A stretch of DNA of 64,000 nucleotides from Nematostella vectensis. Lineage: Eukaryota; Cnidaria; Anthozoa; Actiniaria; Edwardsiidae. Below are positions 21,769 to 36,700 of the stretch, piece after piece. Below the pieces are notes generated by a model that was not told the origin of the DNA, searched no databases, and saw only the letters and a list, made by a program, of their open reading frames with translations. The stretch lies in NCBI RefSeq assembly GCF_932526225.1, contig NC_064035.1, positions 18,031,969-18,095,968 on the forward strand, read 5' to 3'. The stretch's first letter is position 1, and every line of letters starts with the position of its first letter. A program made the translations under genes and the position numbers.

Positions 21769-24700
21769 ATGTCGAAGGAAGAACACCAAGATGGGAAATC
21801 ACGCCCTGCAGAGAAAATTGAAGCGAGTGTACTTGATGAAAACAAGCCTTACCGAGAAGGACAATATTCAAGAGTTGTTATTTCCATCGGACTTTTTGTA
21901 CTGGTCGCATGGATTTTAGGGAAATGTGGCTTCAGTTTTTATTGGCTGTTAGGACTTCTTCTACTTGTTTACACTTGGTGGAGGGGTAAAATTGATCCTT
22001 TGTTGGAGCTCGTATGTAGGCAAGCCGATGCAGAGGCCCGGCGAGAGAGAGCTTTCAAGAATGCAGAAACTGTGGAATGGCTGAATTTCATTCTTAATAG
22101 ATGGTAAGGGAAAATCCAGTTATTTAAGTATAATTAGCTAAAAATACTATTGCAGAATTGAAATTTTAATTAAATCCACATGTGACTAAAACTATATTAT
22201 GTATAAGACTACTGTGAGATCATTTATTCTAACTCTGATCTTAGTGTTTCTGGTGAAATCATTTTTTCATTATATCCTGCTGTGTTATTTACGACTGCCT
22301 GTTACTAACAATTCTTTCTTGTAACTAAAATCATAAATATTAGTTCCAATACAACAAAAGAACAAAAACATTCACTCACAAATCTGAACACTAGATGTCT
22401 TATCTTCCGTGTGACATCTTTACATGGTCTGGGATTTTTTTCTAACCCCCGACACATTTCCACTAATAAAAGCAGAAGGGCATTGCTCGACACATACTAA
22501 ATTAATAATGTGCTGGTCAACAAATTGAATTTTCCTAGCATTCTAGTTAATTTATGTTTTTTGGTGAAGGCCAAAATCGATTTTTATACTGGTTTTGCGA
22601 TTTCATGATGATTTTATCACATGCTAGGGTTTAGGGATATGATATGATTTTTTTTCTAGAACATTACTCAATTTTGATGACTTTTTCCGTTGTTCAAGAA
22701 TAAAAAATATGACCAAGTCTTTTAATAAAAAAATAGCATTTTTGTTCACCGTCGTCCGACAGTTTACAGACCGTGCAAGACCAATTCGTGTATATCGTTA
22801 TGGTACAACGCTATTTACAAACTGTTGCTGCACCTTTGGCGGTAGATTGTCCAACGTCACGGAAAAATGGGAGAGGGCTATGTCCATTCCCCCCTCCCCC
22901 CTTACAAAGCGCCCTTAAGCGAGCAAAAGGTCACTCTTATGGGACTAGACAAACCACCTAAAGGCTTTTCTTTCATGTACTTTACTACTAATCTTTTAGT
23001 GGACTGGTGGACGTGTTTTCTACATCGAGCACGAGGTTGAGTTATAGATTTCGATTGATTATTAGATTTCGGTACCAAAATAAGTTTACAGACGGGGACA
23101 GTTTCCTTTGGACAATGAAGGACCTTTGATAAAATCTTATAGAAGAGCAAGAAAAAAGTCAGACAACAGGGCTAAATGAATAAAGTAATAACGAAGAACT
23201 TGGCTTTTTGGTTTTTGGTTTTCAAAATATCAAAATGTTTCTAGGGGAGCATTTTAATACCCTATCCGGACCCTAAGAAATCTGTCAATTTTCGCCTTCA
23301 CACTTCATCCCATTTTCCATTATGATTGTGGTTTTAGCAAGACTTGTTAATATGAGAAAAGGATGCTTGGAAAATTACCCTTCACTTATTGTTTTACCCT
23401 ATTAATTATTGCATTATACCCTATTACTTATTGTATTACCCTATAATTATTGTAATACCCTTTTACTTATTGTATTACCTTATAATTATTGTATTACCCT
23501 ATTACTCATTGTATTACCCTATTACTCATTGTATCACCCTATTACTTATTGTATTACATTTTAATTATTGTATTACCTTATTACTCATTTTATTACCCTA
23601 TTACTTATTGTATTACCCTATTACTTGTTGTATTACCCTATTACTTATCGTATTACCCTATTACTCATTGTATTACCCTATTACTTATTGTATTACCCTA
23701 TTACTCATTGTATTACCCTATTACTCATTGCATTACCTTATTACTTATTGTAATACCCTATTATTCATTGTATTACCCTATTACTCAATGTATTACCCTA
23801 TTACTCATTGTATTACCCTATTACTCATTGTATTACCCTATTACTCATTGTATTACCCTATTACTCATTGTATTACCCTATTACTCATTGTATTACCCTA
23901 TTACTTATTGTATTACCCTATTACTCATTGTATTACCCTATTACTTATTGTATTACCCTATTACTTATCGTATTACCCTATTACTCATTGTATCACCCTA
24001 TTACTCATTGTATTATCCTATTACTTTTTGTATTACCCTATTACTTATTGTATTACCCTATTACTCATTGCATTACCTTATTACTTATTGTATTACCCTA
24101 TTACTCATTGTATTACCCTATTACTTATTGTATTACCCTATTACTCATTGTATTACCCTATTACTCATTGTATTACCCTATTACTTATTGTATTACCCTA
24201 TTACTCATTGTATTACCCTATTACTCATTGTATTACCCTATTACTTATTGTATTACCCTATTACTCATTGTATTACCCTATTACTTATTGTATTACCCTA
24301 TTACTCATTGCATTACCTTATTACTTATTGTATTACCCTATTACTCATTGTATTACCCTATTACTTATTGTATTACCCTATTACTTATTGTATTACCCTA
24401 TTGCTCATTGTTTTACCCTAATACTTATTGTATTACATCATGATTATTGTATTAACCTATTACTTATTGTATTACATTATGATTATTGTATTACCCTGTT
24501 ACTTGTATTACCCTTTTAATTGTTTTACCCTAATACTTATTGGGGCTTCCGTGTTCTGACGCAGGCTGGTTCTAAGTGACGAGTCTTTGTTACTCATGAT
24601 CAAAAATAGCTTGGATCCACTTCTTGAGTCCTGTTTACCGCCATTTATCGGTAAGAATGTAGCAATAAAATCGTAGCTCACATATTATACCCCTGCTTTC

Positions 24701-27700
24701 GCGGTATCAATGTCCAGGGGTGGTTACAAAAGCATGCCTAAAACAGCGCGAATTTCAAGCCTTTTAGAAATGTCAGACAAAAAATCATGCCTGATCCTTC
24801 GAGAATGCAGAAGCTTTTCGAAGACAAAGGATAGATCATCATAATTATTCCACCCGTCTTGTAATTCTGACACGATTGCCATTCCGATGTGAGTGAGGGC
24901 TCTTCGATGATAAATATCTAAATCCAACATTTATCCTTCCCTACATCTGAACTCGTTCTCGTTTAGCCTCCATAGAAGTGAATGATTTCACTCTTGGTAC
25001 TCACACTCCATTTATCAAGTATGTCGAGGCGTATGATAATTTTGACGACCTACGAAAGCTTCGAGCTACGGCACTAAGCATGCGATCCCCGCCAGACGAC
25101 CTTCTCACCCGCCCCAAGTACAAGGCCGTGCTCGACCTGGACATTGGGCTAGCATCACCAGAAGCACGCTTTGTCATTCGCATCAGACTCGGAAATAAGG
25201 GGTGAGCTGAAACCAGGATCCCCATTTTGCTTTCTCTAGCATATCAAGAAGATTTAGCCAAAAATTGTCGTTTTTGCCAAATGCGTTCACTTCCATTTAA
25301 GGAAACTAATATATTCCTTATTTGGAAAAACTGTATGATTCTTAGCAATTTTAAGATTGCGTGCCGTACCGCAGGTGCTTCGTAAACTTTATGACTTTTA
25401 TTCAGAAGAGAAAAATAGTGACTGTGATCTTTTTTGGTCAATGGAGAAAGTATCTGAAAACTTGAAAAAACTAAGATTTCTCGGTACCAGTCCCTCAAAA
25501 CGAGAACGTTTTCGTCATATGTATATACATTGAGAAATATACAGTAGAACCTCCATATACCGGACCCCTAGTGTGCACCCTAGTCATATAGCGGACACAT
25601 GAGTTTGTCCAATGTTTGGATTGTATTGATTGTTTTTATAGATTCTGTAAAATTTCAAGAATAGGCTGAGGTGTTATATTTCAGGGCTTGTATGAAGTGC
25701 CTTAGAGAAACAATGATTGTATTCAGGAGGCTTAATGGTTTTAGGTAATAACTAAAAGAGATGAAAAAGACGATTGACTATTTATTATCAATTACACCAT
25801 TTTGTAATAATCAATAAAAATGTTAATACACTATTGGGGGGAAGGACATTTTTTAGTGGGTCTTTCCTGGCACCTTCCAAGGTTTTGTGGTATTGTTAAA
25901 TAGAAATAACATATCCTAAAAGTATCAAAACATGAAGTTTTTGTTAAAAAAATGAAGCCAACTTGTTTATATTTTTTTTTTATATTTTCACAGGATACTT
26001 GGCACTGAGACTGATATTGCGATTGAGGATTTCCAGATCAGTGGACGAATGCAGCTGGTGTTCAGCTTTAATCGTAACATCGCTTTCCCACACCTTGCCT
26101 CCATATCATTTTGTTTTCTTGAAGAGTAAGTTCATGCCTACACCTTCAACTGACCTCCAATACACCCCATCATTTATTTCAATACCTTCAACTGAACTTC
26201 AATTCACTCCCATCCTTTATTTCAATACCTTCAACTGAACTTCAATTCACTCCCATCCTTTATTTCAATACCTTCAACTGACCTCCAATACACCCCATCA
26301 TTTATTTCAATACCTTCAACTGACCTCCAATACACCCCATCTTTTATTTCAATACCTTCAACGGAACTTCAATTCACGCCCATCCTTTATTTCAATACCT
26401 TCAACTGAACTTTAATTCACCCCCATCCTTTATTTCAATACCTTCAACTGAACTTCAATTCACCCCCATCCTTTATTTCAATACCTTCAACTGACATCCA
26501 ATACACCCCATCCTTTATTTCAATACCTTCAACTGAACTTCAATTCACCCCCATCCTTTATTTCAATACCTTTAACTGAACTTAAATTCACCCCCATCCT
26601 TTATTTCAATACCTTCAACTGACATCCAATACACCCCATCATTTATTTCAATACCTTCAACTGAACTTCAATTCACTCCCATCCTTTATTTCAATACCTT
26701 CAACTGACTCTCAATTCACCCCCATCCTTTATTTCAATACCTTCAACTGAACTTCAATTCACTCCCATCCTTTATTTCAATACCTTCAACTGAACTTCAA
26801 TTCACCCACATCCTTTATTTCAATACCTTCAACTGAACTTCAATTCACCCCATCCTTTATTTCAATACCTTCAACTGAACTTCAATTCACCCCCATCGTT
26901 TATTTCAATACCTTCAACTGAACTTCAATTCACCCCATCCAGGGACCGCGGAGAGGGGGATTCTTATTTTTCAGGGCTTCAGATTTTTTTCAGGGCTCCA
27001 GATACGATTTCAGGGCTCCAGATGATGAAGATATATACTTGTCTGTCTTGGCCAAATTTTTAGCCCTACCACTTTAAAATGGTCTACGCTGTCCCTGCCA
27101 TCGCCTATATCAATACCTTTTAATGACTTTCAATACACCCCCTTCACTTACTTCAGTACCTTTATCTGACCTTTAATACACTCCAATCACTTATTTTATT
27201 TAATATCTTCAACTGACCTTCCATACACCCCCAACACTTATTTCAACTGACCTTCAATACACCCCCATCACTTATTTCAACTGACCTTCAAAACACCCCC
27301 AACACTTATTTCAACTGACCTTCAATACACCCCCATCACTTATTTCAACTGACCTTCAATACACCCCCAACACTTATTTCAACTGACCTTCAATACACCC
27401 CCAACACTTATTTCAACTGACCTTCAATACACCCCCATCACTTATTTCAACTGACCTTCAATACACCCCCATCACTTATTTCAGCTGACCTTCAATACAC
27501 CCCCAACACTTATTTCAACTGACCTTCAATACACCCCCATCACTTATTTCAACTGACCTTCAATACACCCCCAACACTTATTTCAACTGACCTTCAATAC
27601 ACCCCATCACTTATTTCAACTGACCTTCAATACACCCCCATCACTTATTTCAACTGACCTTCAATACACCCAAATCACTTACTTCAGTACCTTTTACTGA

Positions 27701-30700
27701 CCTTCAATATACACCCCCTTTCACTTATTTCAGTACCTTCAACTTACCTTCAATATACACCCCCATCACTCATTTCAGTACCTTTAACTGACCTTCAATA
27801 CATTCCCATCACTTATTTCAGTACCTTCAACTGACCTTCAATATACTCACAATCTGATAAAACATCTAATATTTTTTGTTGCTCAACACAAGATAATGAC
27901 CTGCCAATCACAGCACTCAAACCTCTCTCTATACATAACTGCTATAAGTTGTGCATTTGGGTTAATTTATACACCCCAGAAAACCTTGTATATTTTCTAA
28001 AGGCCACAGGTATCGTTCAACATCAGGATGCTGAAAGCTGTCCAACTTATGGACTTTCCATTGGTTCGGCAGTGGGTAACACAGCTTGTGAATGACACAC
28101 TCAAACTTTGTAAGTACTAAATGCCTTTAGAGAGAATTACTTCATTGTATTTGAAATAAGTATTAACCTGACTTTGTGCTCAGCTCTAGTCGATCCTGAT
28201 AGGATATATATCCCACTCTGTGAAGATCCAGATGATGCAGGAAGAGGAGCAGATTGTGGTCAGTGATGGGTACATGTTTACAAAGTTATCAGCTTATATG
28301 ATATAGTCTTAATGTAAGAAACTGAGGCTTCTTTTCTCGTCTTGTCCTCAGCCTGTGGAGCTCTGACACTGAAAATCACAGGAGGAGTGCAAGGCAGGCC
28401 TACAGGTACACTATCTCTGTAATTTGCATATGCTTTATCATACTCATCATCATCATCATCATTTCTATCATAACCATGATCACTGTCGAAACATTGTCCA
28501 CCATATTGTCACACTCATCTTTAATATCACCTGGAGAATGCTGGGTTTTTTTCACTTTATCTCTAACCCTATATCTAGATGACACCTACTGGTGTGTCGT
28601 CTCACTTGGGGATCAAAAGTACAGTACAAAAGAGATAAGTTCAGAGGGACCCTGGAGCGATCATGTCACTATTCTAGTTTACAACTTACATTATGACAAG
28701 GTAAGTGTCGTACTTGTGAAGTTACAACGATCACCAAACGTTATAATGGGTTAGAAGTGCGGATAATACGGCTTGATAATTGTGCCATATTGCGCAGAAC
28801 ACAATTTTTTGGTATGACGCAAGATAAGAAAAAACACATGCTCATGAATGAGATTCCCTGCGTCTGGCATGCAAATGCTGCGAAACATCTGAGCTCTTCC
28901 TGTAACGGTGTGTGTGGAAAAATAAGCTTTATTATATAAATACTGAGAAATAAATTTTTGTTCGTTCACTGGTCCTCTGGCAAATCAGAGGCACAAACGA
29001 TGTTTTTTCACCGTGAAGAAAAGTCGTTCGCGGTTCTGATTGGACGAACGATACTTTTTCACTGCACTTGAATAGCTTCAATCCCAACGCGGGGAGACGG
29101 GTAGCTTTGCATGTCACTTTTGTTATTGAGCTCCAATGAGCGAGAGAATGAAATTTTACAGTGAAAATTGGATACAAAGCGTTCAAAATGGAAGACAATA
29201 AATTTGCTACTCTCAATGACACTGTAGAGGATTATGTAGAAAGTCATGAAAACAAGAATACAAAGGGAAACACCGAGCGAGATGTAAAGCTGTTAAAACG
29301 CTATCTAACATCACAGTCTCGTGCGTGAAATTAGCGAGACAGATTCATTTCAATGTAAGTTTCTGTCTGTCTTCAACTGAACTGCGAACAGCACAAGCTT
29401 CGGAGCCTCTGCAGCCACGTATAATAAAATGTTATGTAATGAACTTATTTTAAATTTCTCAGTATGAATATAATAAACAAAATACGCTGCGCTTAGCACT
29501 AGTTCACAACTCGTGAATAAAAACCGTACGCGCGCACTTTCCATGTAGTATTCTCTATATACTCATGCCATGTACTCCTCGCTTTCTTTTCTTTGCATTT
29601 CTGCTGATTAAAGATGACTAAATAAAGTGCTGTACTAATTCCGATGTAAATACATTGTTTCATTAGGTCATTGTCAAAGTCAAAGGCAAAAGAAAACTGG
29701 GAACAAAGTATACTGTCTTCCAGGATACCACGGCTCTAGCCAGACTTTACCTTGATTCAAATCCGATTCAGTAAGTTTGTATCGGATTTTCGTGGATCAT
29801 TGTATTGTGATGACTCGTGAGAGTCTCAATAGATTCGCTTTCCAAGATATGCTCCAAATACAGTCCTAGTCCGGTCACTGCTTTCAAGTATCGTATGAAA
29901 ATCTGTCGCATTAACCAGGATGGATATGGGACCACAAGAATAAGAACTAGTGCGTTTCATTTAAGTTTTCCAATTGAGAGCTAATTTCAGTTTCTTTTTT
30001 GATAATCTAACAATGGCAGCGATAGCGTTGGTTGTATATTTTTGGTTGGATAAGACTCAGACATCTATGGCATGATTTTTATGGCAACTATACCAACACC
30101 CTTATTTATAGAGAAAAGTGCTTTGAGAAGGAGGGATTGAGGGGCAGTTCTATGAAGATGGAGATGGAGTACACACCTCTACCCGTGGTGACCATTCCAA
30201 GTGAAGAAGATTCTGAACAGTTCGAAGAACTAGCCGTAAGCACTTCACAACGCTTGCGTACTGACCCTGATGAAGGTACATAGCGCCCATGGAACACCCT
30301 TACTCCATGTCAGCCAATCGTGAGGAACTAGCGGTTTGCCCTGCGCAACGCCCACGTTCTGAATATGAACACTCCATATCAGGCATTTGTGAATATCATC
30401 GACCCATGTCAACCTAGGATAAGTTCCTTTTGAATACTTGATTATAAAGCATCACCCTTCGTCACAAATGTATAAGATCTTATTTGCCGTACCAGCACTA
30501 CTGTACGGCCTATAACATAGAATTCAACACTTCCATTGTTTCACTCTCAGTTGTTATTGTTTTGCTGTTTTTTATTTTCACTTGGCCCTAACCATAACTC
30601 TCTACGTTGTATATGACTCATTCCCGTAGTGGACGTTTAGTTTCAGGAGTGCTTCTGGTATGTATGCATGGTGGAGAAAGTATGATTCCTATGGATAAGA

Positions 30701-33700
30701 ACGGACTGAGTGACCCTTACTGTGTTGTCTATGCCAATCGAAATCTGGTTAGTACAACAGCTTCCTACATCCCAAAAAGCTCTACATTGTCAGAAGTCAT
30801 TAACAATACAACCAAGACCACAACCACTTTAAAATCAACAGTAACTAGCATACCAGTAGCCTTTGTACTATATATCCCAAAACTACAAGTACCTCGAGAT
30901 TAGCAGTCAACAACATATCAACAGCTTTTCCGCGAAGTCCCAAACTACACGTAATTAAATTGCAAAAGTTGATAACATGCCAGTAGACCTTCCATTATAT
31001 TTAAAACCACAACATTACAGAATCAGCTATACTGTCACGTGCAACAAGATCAATCTTTATATAACATCTAAGCCAACATCTATGCAAGATGGATACTGTA
31101 TTGATATTCCTTCAGAACATTCAATATCTGTTTTCTTTTGTCAGATGAAGAAGACGGAAGTAGCAAAAGAGACGTTAGACCCTGTCTGGAATGCCATGGT
31201 AGAGTTCCCAGTAGCTAATTTTACACAGGTAGGCTTTTTTAATAATTGTCTTTTGTTGGTCTCGGAATATGGGATATTGTGTTAAGGATAGAGAGCTGCC
31301 TCATTGATACGTTGTGCTTTGCAGTCTTGACTAGATTTAGTAATTGCAAATAACTTATCTCATCAAGGATTTGCAAAAGCCGTCAACATAGGAAGTTATG
31401 GGCGGGCTTTCAATCTTTTAATCGGCCCTGTTAATTAAAATAATTGTATAAGCCTTTCCGCTGGAAATAACTTTCGTTCCATTTCCGTCTTCTTGGTTTC
31501 CTTCAGGTGACGCTATCGTTCGCGGTGTTCGACAAGGACGACGCCATTGACGACTTCCTTGGATCATGTAACTTTAAGCTTACTAAGGTATAACTTTCTT
31601 TGGTTACGCCACTTTAGGCTTACTAAGGTAACACTTTATTGAATAATGTAACTTTTATTTAGCTTACTAAGGTAACGCTTCTTGGATCATGTAACTTTAA
31701 ACTTACTAAGGTTACGCTTCCTTGGATCTTGTAACTTTAAACTTACTAAGGTAACGCTTCCTTGGATCTTGTAACTTTAAACTTACTAAGGTAACGCTTC
31801 CTTGGATCTTGTAACTTTAAGCTTACTAAGGTTACGCTTCCTTGGATCATGTAACTTTAAACTTACTAAGGTTATGCTTCCTTGGATCTTGTAACTTTAA
31901 ACTTACTAAGGTAACGCTTCCTAGGATCTTGTAACTTTAAACTTACTAAGGTAACCCTTCCTAGGATCTTGTAACTTTAAACTTACTAAGGTAACGCTTT
32001 CTTAGATCATGTAACTTTAAACTTACTAAGGTAACGCTTCCTAGGATCTTGTAACTTTAAACAATACTAAGGTTACGCTTCCTAGGATCTTGTAACTTTA
32101 AACTTACTAAGGTAACGCTTTCTTAGATCATGTAACTTTAAACTTACTAAGGTAACCCTTTCTAGGATCTTGTAACTTTAAACTTACTAAGGTAACGCTT
32201 TCTTAGATCATGTAACTTTAAACTTACTAAGGTAACCCTTCCTAGGATCTTGTAACTTTAAACTTACTAAGGTTACGCTTCCTTAGATCTTGTAACTTTA
32301 AACTTACTAAGGTAACGCTTCCTTAGATCTTGTAACTTTAAGCTTTCTAGGGTAACGCTTCTTTGGCGATCACGTTACTTTAGCAATGGCTTCCTTAAGG
32401 TCGTACTATCGGAATCGGTCAACCTTAGCGGAGAAAATCCGTTGAGTGGTGATAACGAAAAGGATCTAGTGCACCGGCACGTCCTTTCTTTAAAGAGTGT
32501 GGAAAGTCTGATGCTCTAAAATACAAAAAAAGACCTATCCGTTAATGTTTTCTTTTCTTATAAATTCATTTTGTTTTTGTTTGTCTAGGAGACCTGTGTG
32601 GTCTTTAGAAAGAATCTTAGCATTTTGTACAAGACAAAAAGCTCGAGTATCAAGAAATCCGGCAAGATCTGCATTTCAGTGGTCTTCCGACCTGTGGTGA
32701 CAGTGCGCAAGTCTGGTATGTGTGTTGAGCTATCGGTGCTCAATTGTTGTGGGTGGTTTGACTGAAAAATATTGCGCCAGTCACAAAACTTGGCAGGAAA
32801 CAATCTTTGAATAAGTGGAAATAAGAGAATTGTGAAATTTATGGTCTAGAGTATTATAAAAAAAATTAAGAAATTATGGTCTAGAGTATTATTAAAAATT
32901 AAAAAATAATTAATATCTGAGACTATTAACGCGCGCGTTCGTCGTTCATCTGAGAGTCATGCTAAACCTTTGTGTTCACTTTGAAAAGAAGGACACAGTT
33001 AATTCCCGTAATTTAGTTATCCTATAAAGAGATTTAGTAGGAAGCTGTATCAACACCATTTATTTCAAAAAAAATCATTATCTTTGGCAGGAAAGCCGGA
33101 GTTACCAGGCGGCTTCCCTGAGGGTGAACCCCCAGACGAGGTGAGGTTATCGTTATCCCTTTAACCCCAGACGAGGTGAGGTTTATCTTTATACCGTAAC
33201 CCCCAGACGAGGTGAGGTTTATCTTTATCCCTTTACCCCCAGACGAGGTAAGGTTTATCTTTATACCTTCACCCCCGACATGGTGAGGTTATAGTTATCC
33301 CTTTCACCCCCAGACGAGGTGAAGTTTATCTTTATCCTTTCACCCCCAGACGAGGTGAGGTTTATCTTTATCCCTTTACCCCCAGACGAGGTGAGGTTTA
33401 TCTTTATCCCTTCACCCCCAGACGAGGTGAGGTTATCGTTATCCCTTTAACCCCCAGACAAGGTGAGGTTTATCTTTATCCTTTCACCCCCAGACGAGAT
33501 GAGGTTTATCTTTATCCCTTTCACCCCCAGACGAGGTGAGGTTCATCTTTATCCCTTTCACCCCCAGACGAGGTGAGATTATCTTTATCCCTTTCAGCCC
33601 CCGACGAGGTGAGTTATAGTTATCCCTTTCACCCCCAGCTATGGTGGAGTTATCTTTATCCCTTTCAACCCCAGACGAGGTGAGGTTATCTTTATCCCTT

Positions 33701-36700
33701 TTACCCCCAGACGATATGAGGTTATAGTTATCCCCTTTCACTCCAAGACGAGGTGAGGTTATCTTTATCCCTTTCACCCCCGGATATGGTGAGGTTATCT
33801 TTATCTTTTTCACCCCCAGACGAGGTTAGGTTATCTTTATCCCTTTCACCGCATTTACAAGAAGAAACCTGATATTCCCTATTTGTTTTAGAAATCTGGA
33901 AAAAGTGACGCTCGTGCGATGGAGCTTCTTCTCATGTCAGGTGACACCTTCGGCGTTGTTATATAGCAACGATTGTACGCGCGCTGTGATTGGCTAATTG
34001 TATGTCATGACATTCCCGTATTACCTCAGAGAGCTTTACGAAATTGTGTATTGCCATAAGGAAAATTTTCACGACCAAAAATGCCATGTTATAGACAACT
34101 TTGGTTCTTGGTTTGTAAGTAGTTATTAGCGCATATTGTCGGTCAATAAAGCAAATTCATTCTCTTAGTTTTGCAAAATTTGGGGCATTGAACGTTTTGG
34201 CAATCAATAACGCAATCAGGCATTATAAAGAATAAATAAGGATTCATCTGCAAAAATGTTGATGTTATTTAGGTGAAATAGTAATTCAAGTGTGGGAATC
34301 AAAGACGTTAATTTTTATTTATAACACACTGAGTGAAAAACTATTGCTGTTTGTTCTTTTAATAAAATTAAAATCTCTAAAGTTCAAGTGCACTATAATT
34401 AGAAATAAATCGTCTTTTTGATACACTTCTTTTACATCTTATATTTGCAGAGAGAGGTGCAATCCAGGTGTCCGTTTTACGTGGAAGAAACCTTGTTGCC
34501 ATGGATATAACGGGTGAGTAACAGCGCAGTGTTATTATGTGAAATAAGCCTTGTTTTCATGTATAACTGGCGTTTGACTAGCGTTCTCAACACAGTTTGC
34601 AAGACAGTTTATAATATATTGTTAATTGATGCATTTATATTTATGCCTTGGAAACTCATCATCGACTTGACAGATTGCTGAACCTCTAACGTTACAAATT
34701 TGTATTTGCTATATTAGTCAAAATAGCAAATACGTTATCCTTATCAGAACTCTTATGAAACAGGAAAGAGCGACCCGTTTGTCACTCTTCGTGTCGGAGA
34801 CCAAGAGAAGTTCCGCAGCCGAGTTCACCAGAAGACACTCAACCCCGTATGGATGGAGTCTGTAGCTCTTTCTCTACCTGCAGACGACGACAAGCTGTAC
34901 CTGGTGAACTGCTTCAATAAGATTATCCCCCTCCGTTAGAAATGATACAAAAAACTGTCCTAAATAACAGGGTGCTCTTACTCAGCCGCTTGGGGAGATA
35001 CCGGATTTTATTTATTCACATTCACACATTTAACATCCGAGCCGCCATCTTGGCAGTAGCCTAAGTATCAGGCGATTTTATTTTTCAAAAGTCGGAGAGG
35101 AAAAATAAAAGTACGCCTGACACAAATACTAGACGCGACGCCTGCCGCCCCTTTTCAGGCCACTGTCAAAATACGTCGGCTGTCAATTTTCCAATGACTC
35201 GCGTGGTGGCACAGTCAAATGCCCAAATCAAATTATAAACACCATTTGTGTAAAACAAAACTACATTGGTGTTATATGCAAGGGTAATAATTTTAGTAAC
35301 GACGAACCCCGGTTTGCTAAAGGATTGGAACCGCAAAGATAGTTCAAGGCTCAGGAGATTTACGATTTAAGTATATGACTGCAGATCCAGACATCACTCA
35401 ATTACAACAGCATATTCACATCACCAATTTACTACAGGCTTTTTCGTCTAAATAGACAAACCGCTTCTTGAACACACATGCCATTATTTGATAAGCTCAC
35501 AAGATCAACAACTCGCGGGAAGTGCCGCAAACAATCCCAAGCATTTTTCATGCTCTCACAGACAAATTTCTCGAATATTCGGCGCCTGGTCTGTCTAAAA
35601 ATTGATAGCTACTACTAATAATGATCCAGCGCCTTTGATATAACTAATAGATCTTCGCTTCGAAAACGGATACCAATGAGAAACAAACACACGCAATGAA
35701 CGGCCTGGGCAAAACATTTGAACATCTAACCTGAGTATCAGGCGGAATTTTTCCGAAGAAAATGATGAGAAAATATATATTTTTAAATGTTATGAAAAGG
35801 ATTTCTCTGATTCTGCTAACGCAAGGTCAAAAGCACTTTTGAAGTCCGTCATTACTCTGAGAACGAGCAGTCGACGGGCTAGGGCACTATATACAGCTGA
35901 ACCAATCAGCGTGTCCCATTCCAGTACCCTTTGTTTTTTCGACCAATCAGGAGCCATGCCGGAATCCGGCATGAGAACATGCGATTTGAACAGTACTTGT
36001 ATCAGGCCCTTGTCTCGTTTCTCGCCGGCGCGATAGAAACATAGGAGGGCCTTATACTCAGGTTATCTTGGCAGTGGGTGCGTATACTGGACCCAGGGGT
36101 GCGCGGTTATATAGTTGCACAGGTATGCCGGCTACTATGACAATCTCATTTCAGTGTGAGCTTCCAATAATATTTAAAAACGTCATTTTTGTTTTGCTTA
36201 GGATGTCTGGGATAAGGACGCTTTATCTCAGGAGAGGATGGGTTCGGTCACCTTCAACCCGAACACGCTAAAAGAGCTTGCAAAGGTAAGCTTGACCATG
36301 TAAGTAACTTGAACTGTACTGATTTTCGTAGAGGTTTGCTAGCGCAAAGAAAAGTGACTTATCGTACACTGCACCCATTGTCACATCGTATTACGATTGA
36401 AGATAAATTTCGATACCACTGGAAGGAGTACATGAAAAGGAAAAAAAGGCGTGGAACATGGGTTGGCGAGCGGGTGAAAAACGGCGCGCTGGCTGTAATC
36501 GCGCCTCGCCCAGCGGGTCCAGTATCAACCAACCATTAGCCTATTACCACACTGCAATTGAGCAATATAAACCAACCATTAGCCTATTACCACACTGCAA
36601 TTGAGCAATATCAGGCGCGTACCCAGGATTGGCCGAGGGAGTGCGCCGTCATAGGTATCATATGGAAAAAGCATAGTGTTTCAAAAGCATAGTAAGATTC

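Noticed and set aside
23389-24519. Open frames of 376, 310 and 211 codons rich in Leu, Ile, Tyr and Pro
   Set aside because: All three frames are open because a 20-bp repeat without plus-strand stops is read in each phase. The peptides are translations of the minisatellite.
23380-24544. TTACCCTA words suggesting telomeric repeats
   Set aside because: The unit is 20 bp with CCCTAT rather than CCCTAA and lacks a 6-bp period.
28008-28012. Acceptor CACAG at 28009 for gene A exon 5
   Set aside because: It breaks the phase; the AG at 28001-28002 keeps the frame and gives EPQVSFNIRML, matching the paralogue.
33484-33813. 109-codon minus-strand repeat protein
   Set aside because: An artefact of the exon 15-derived array.
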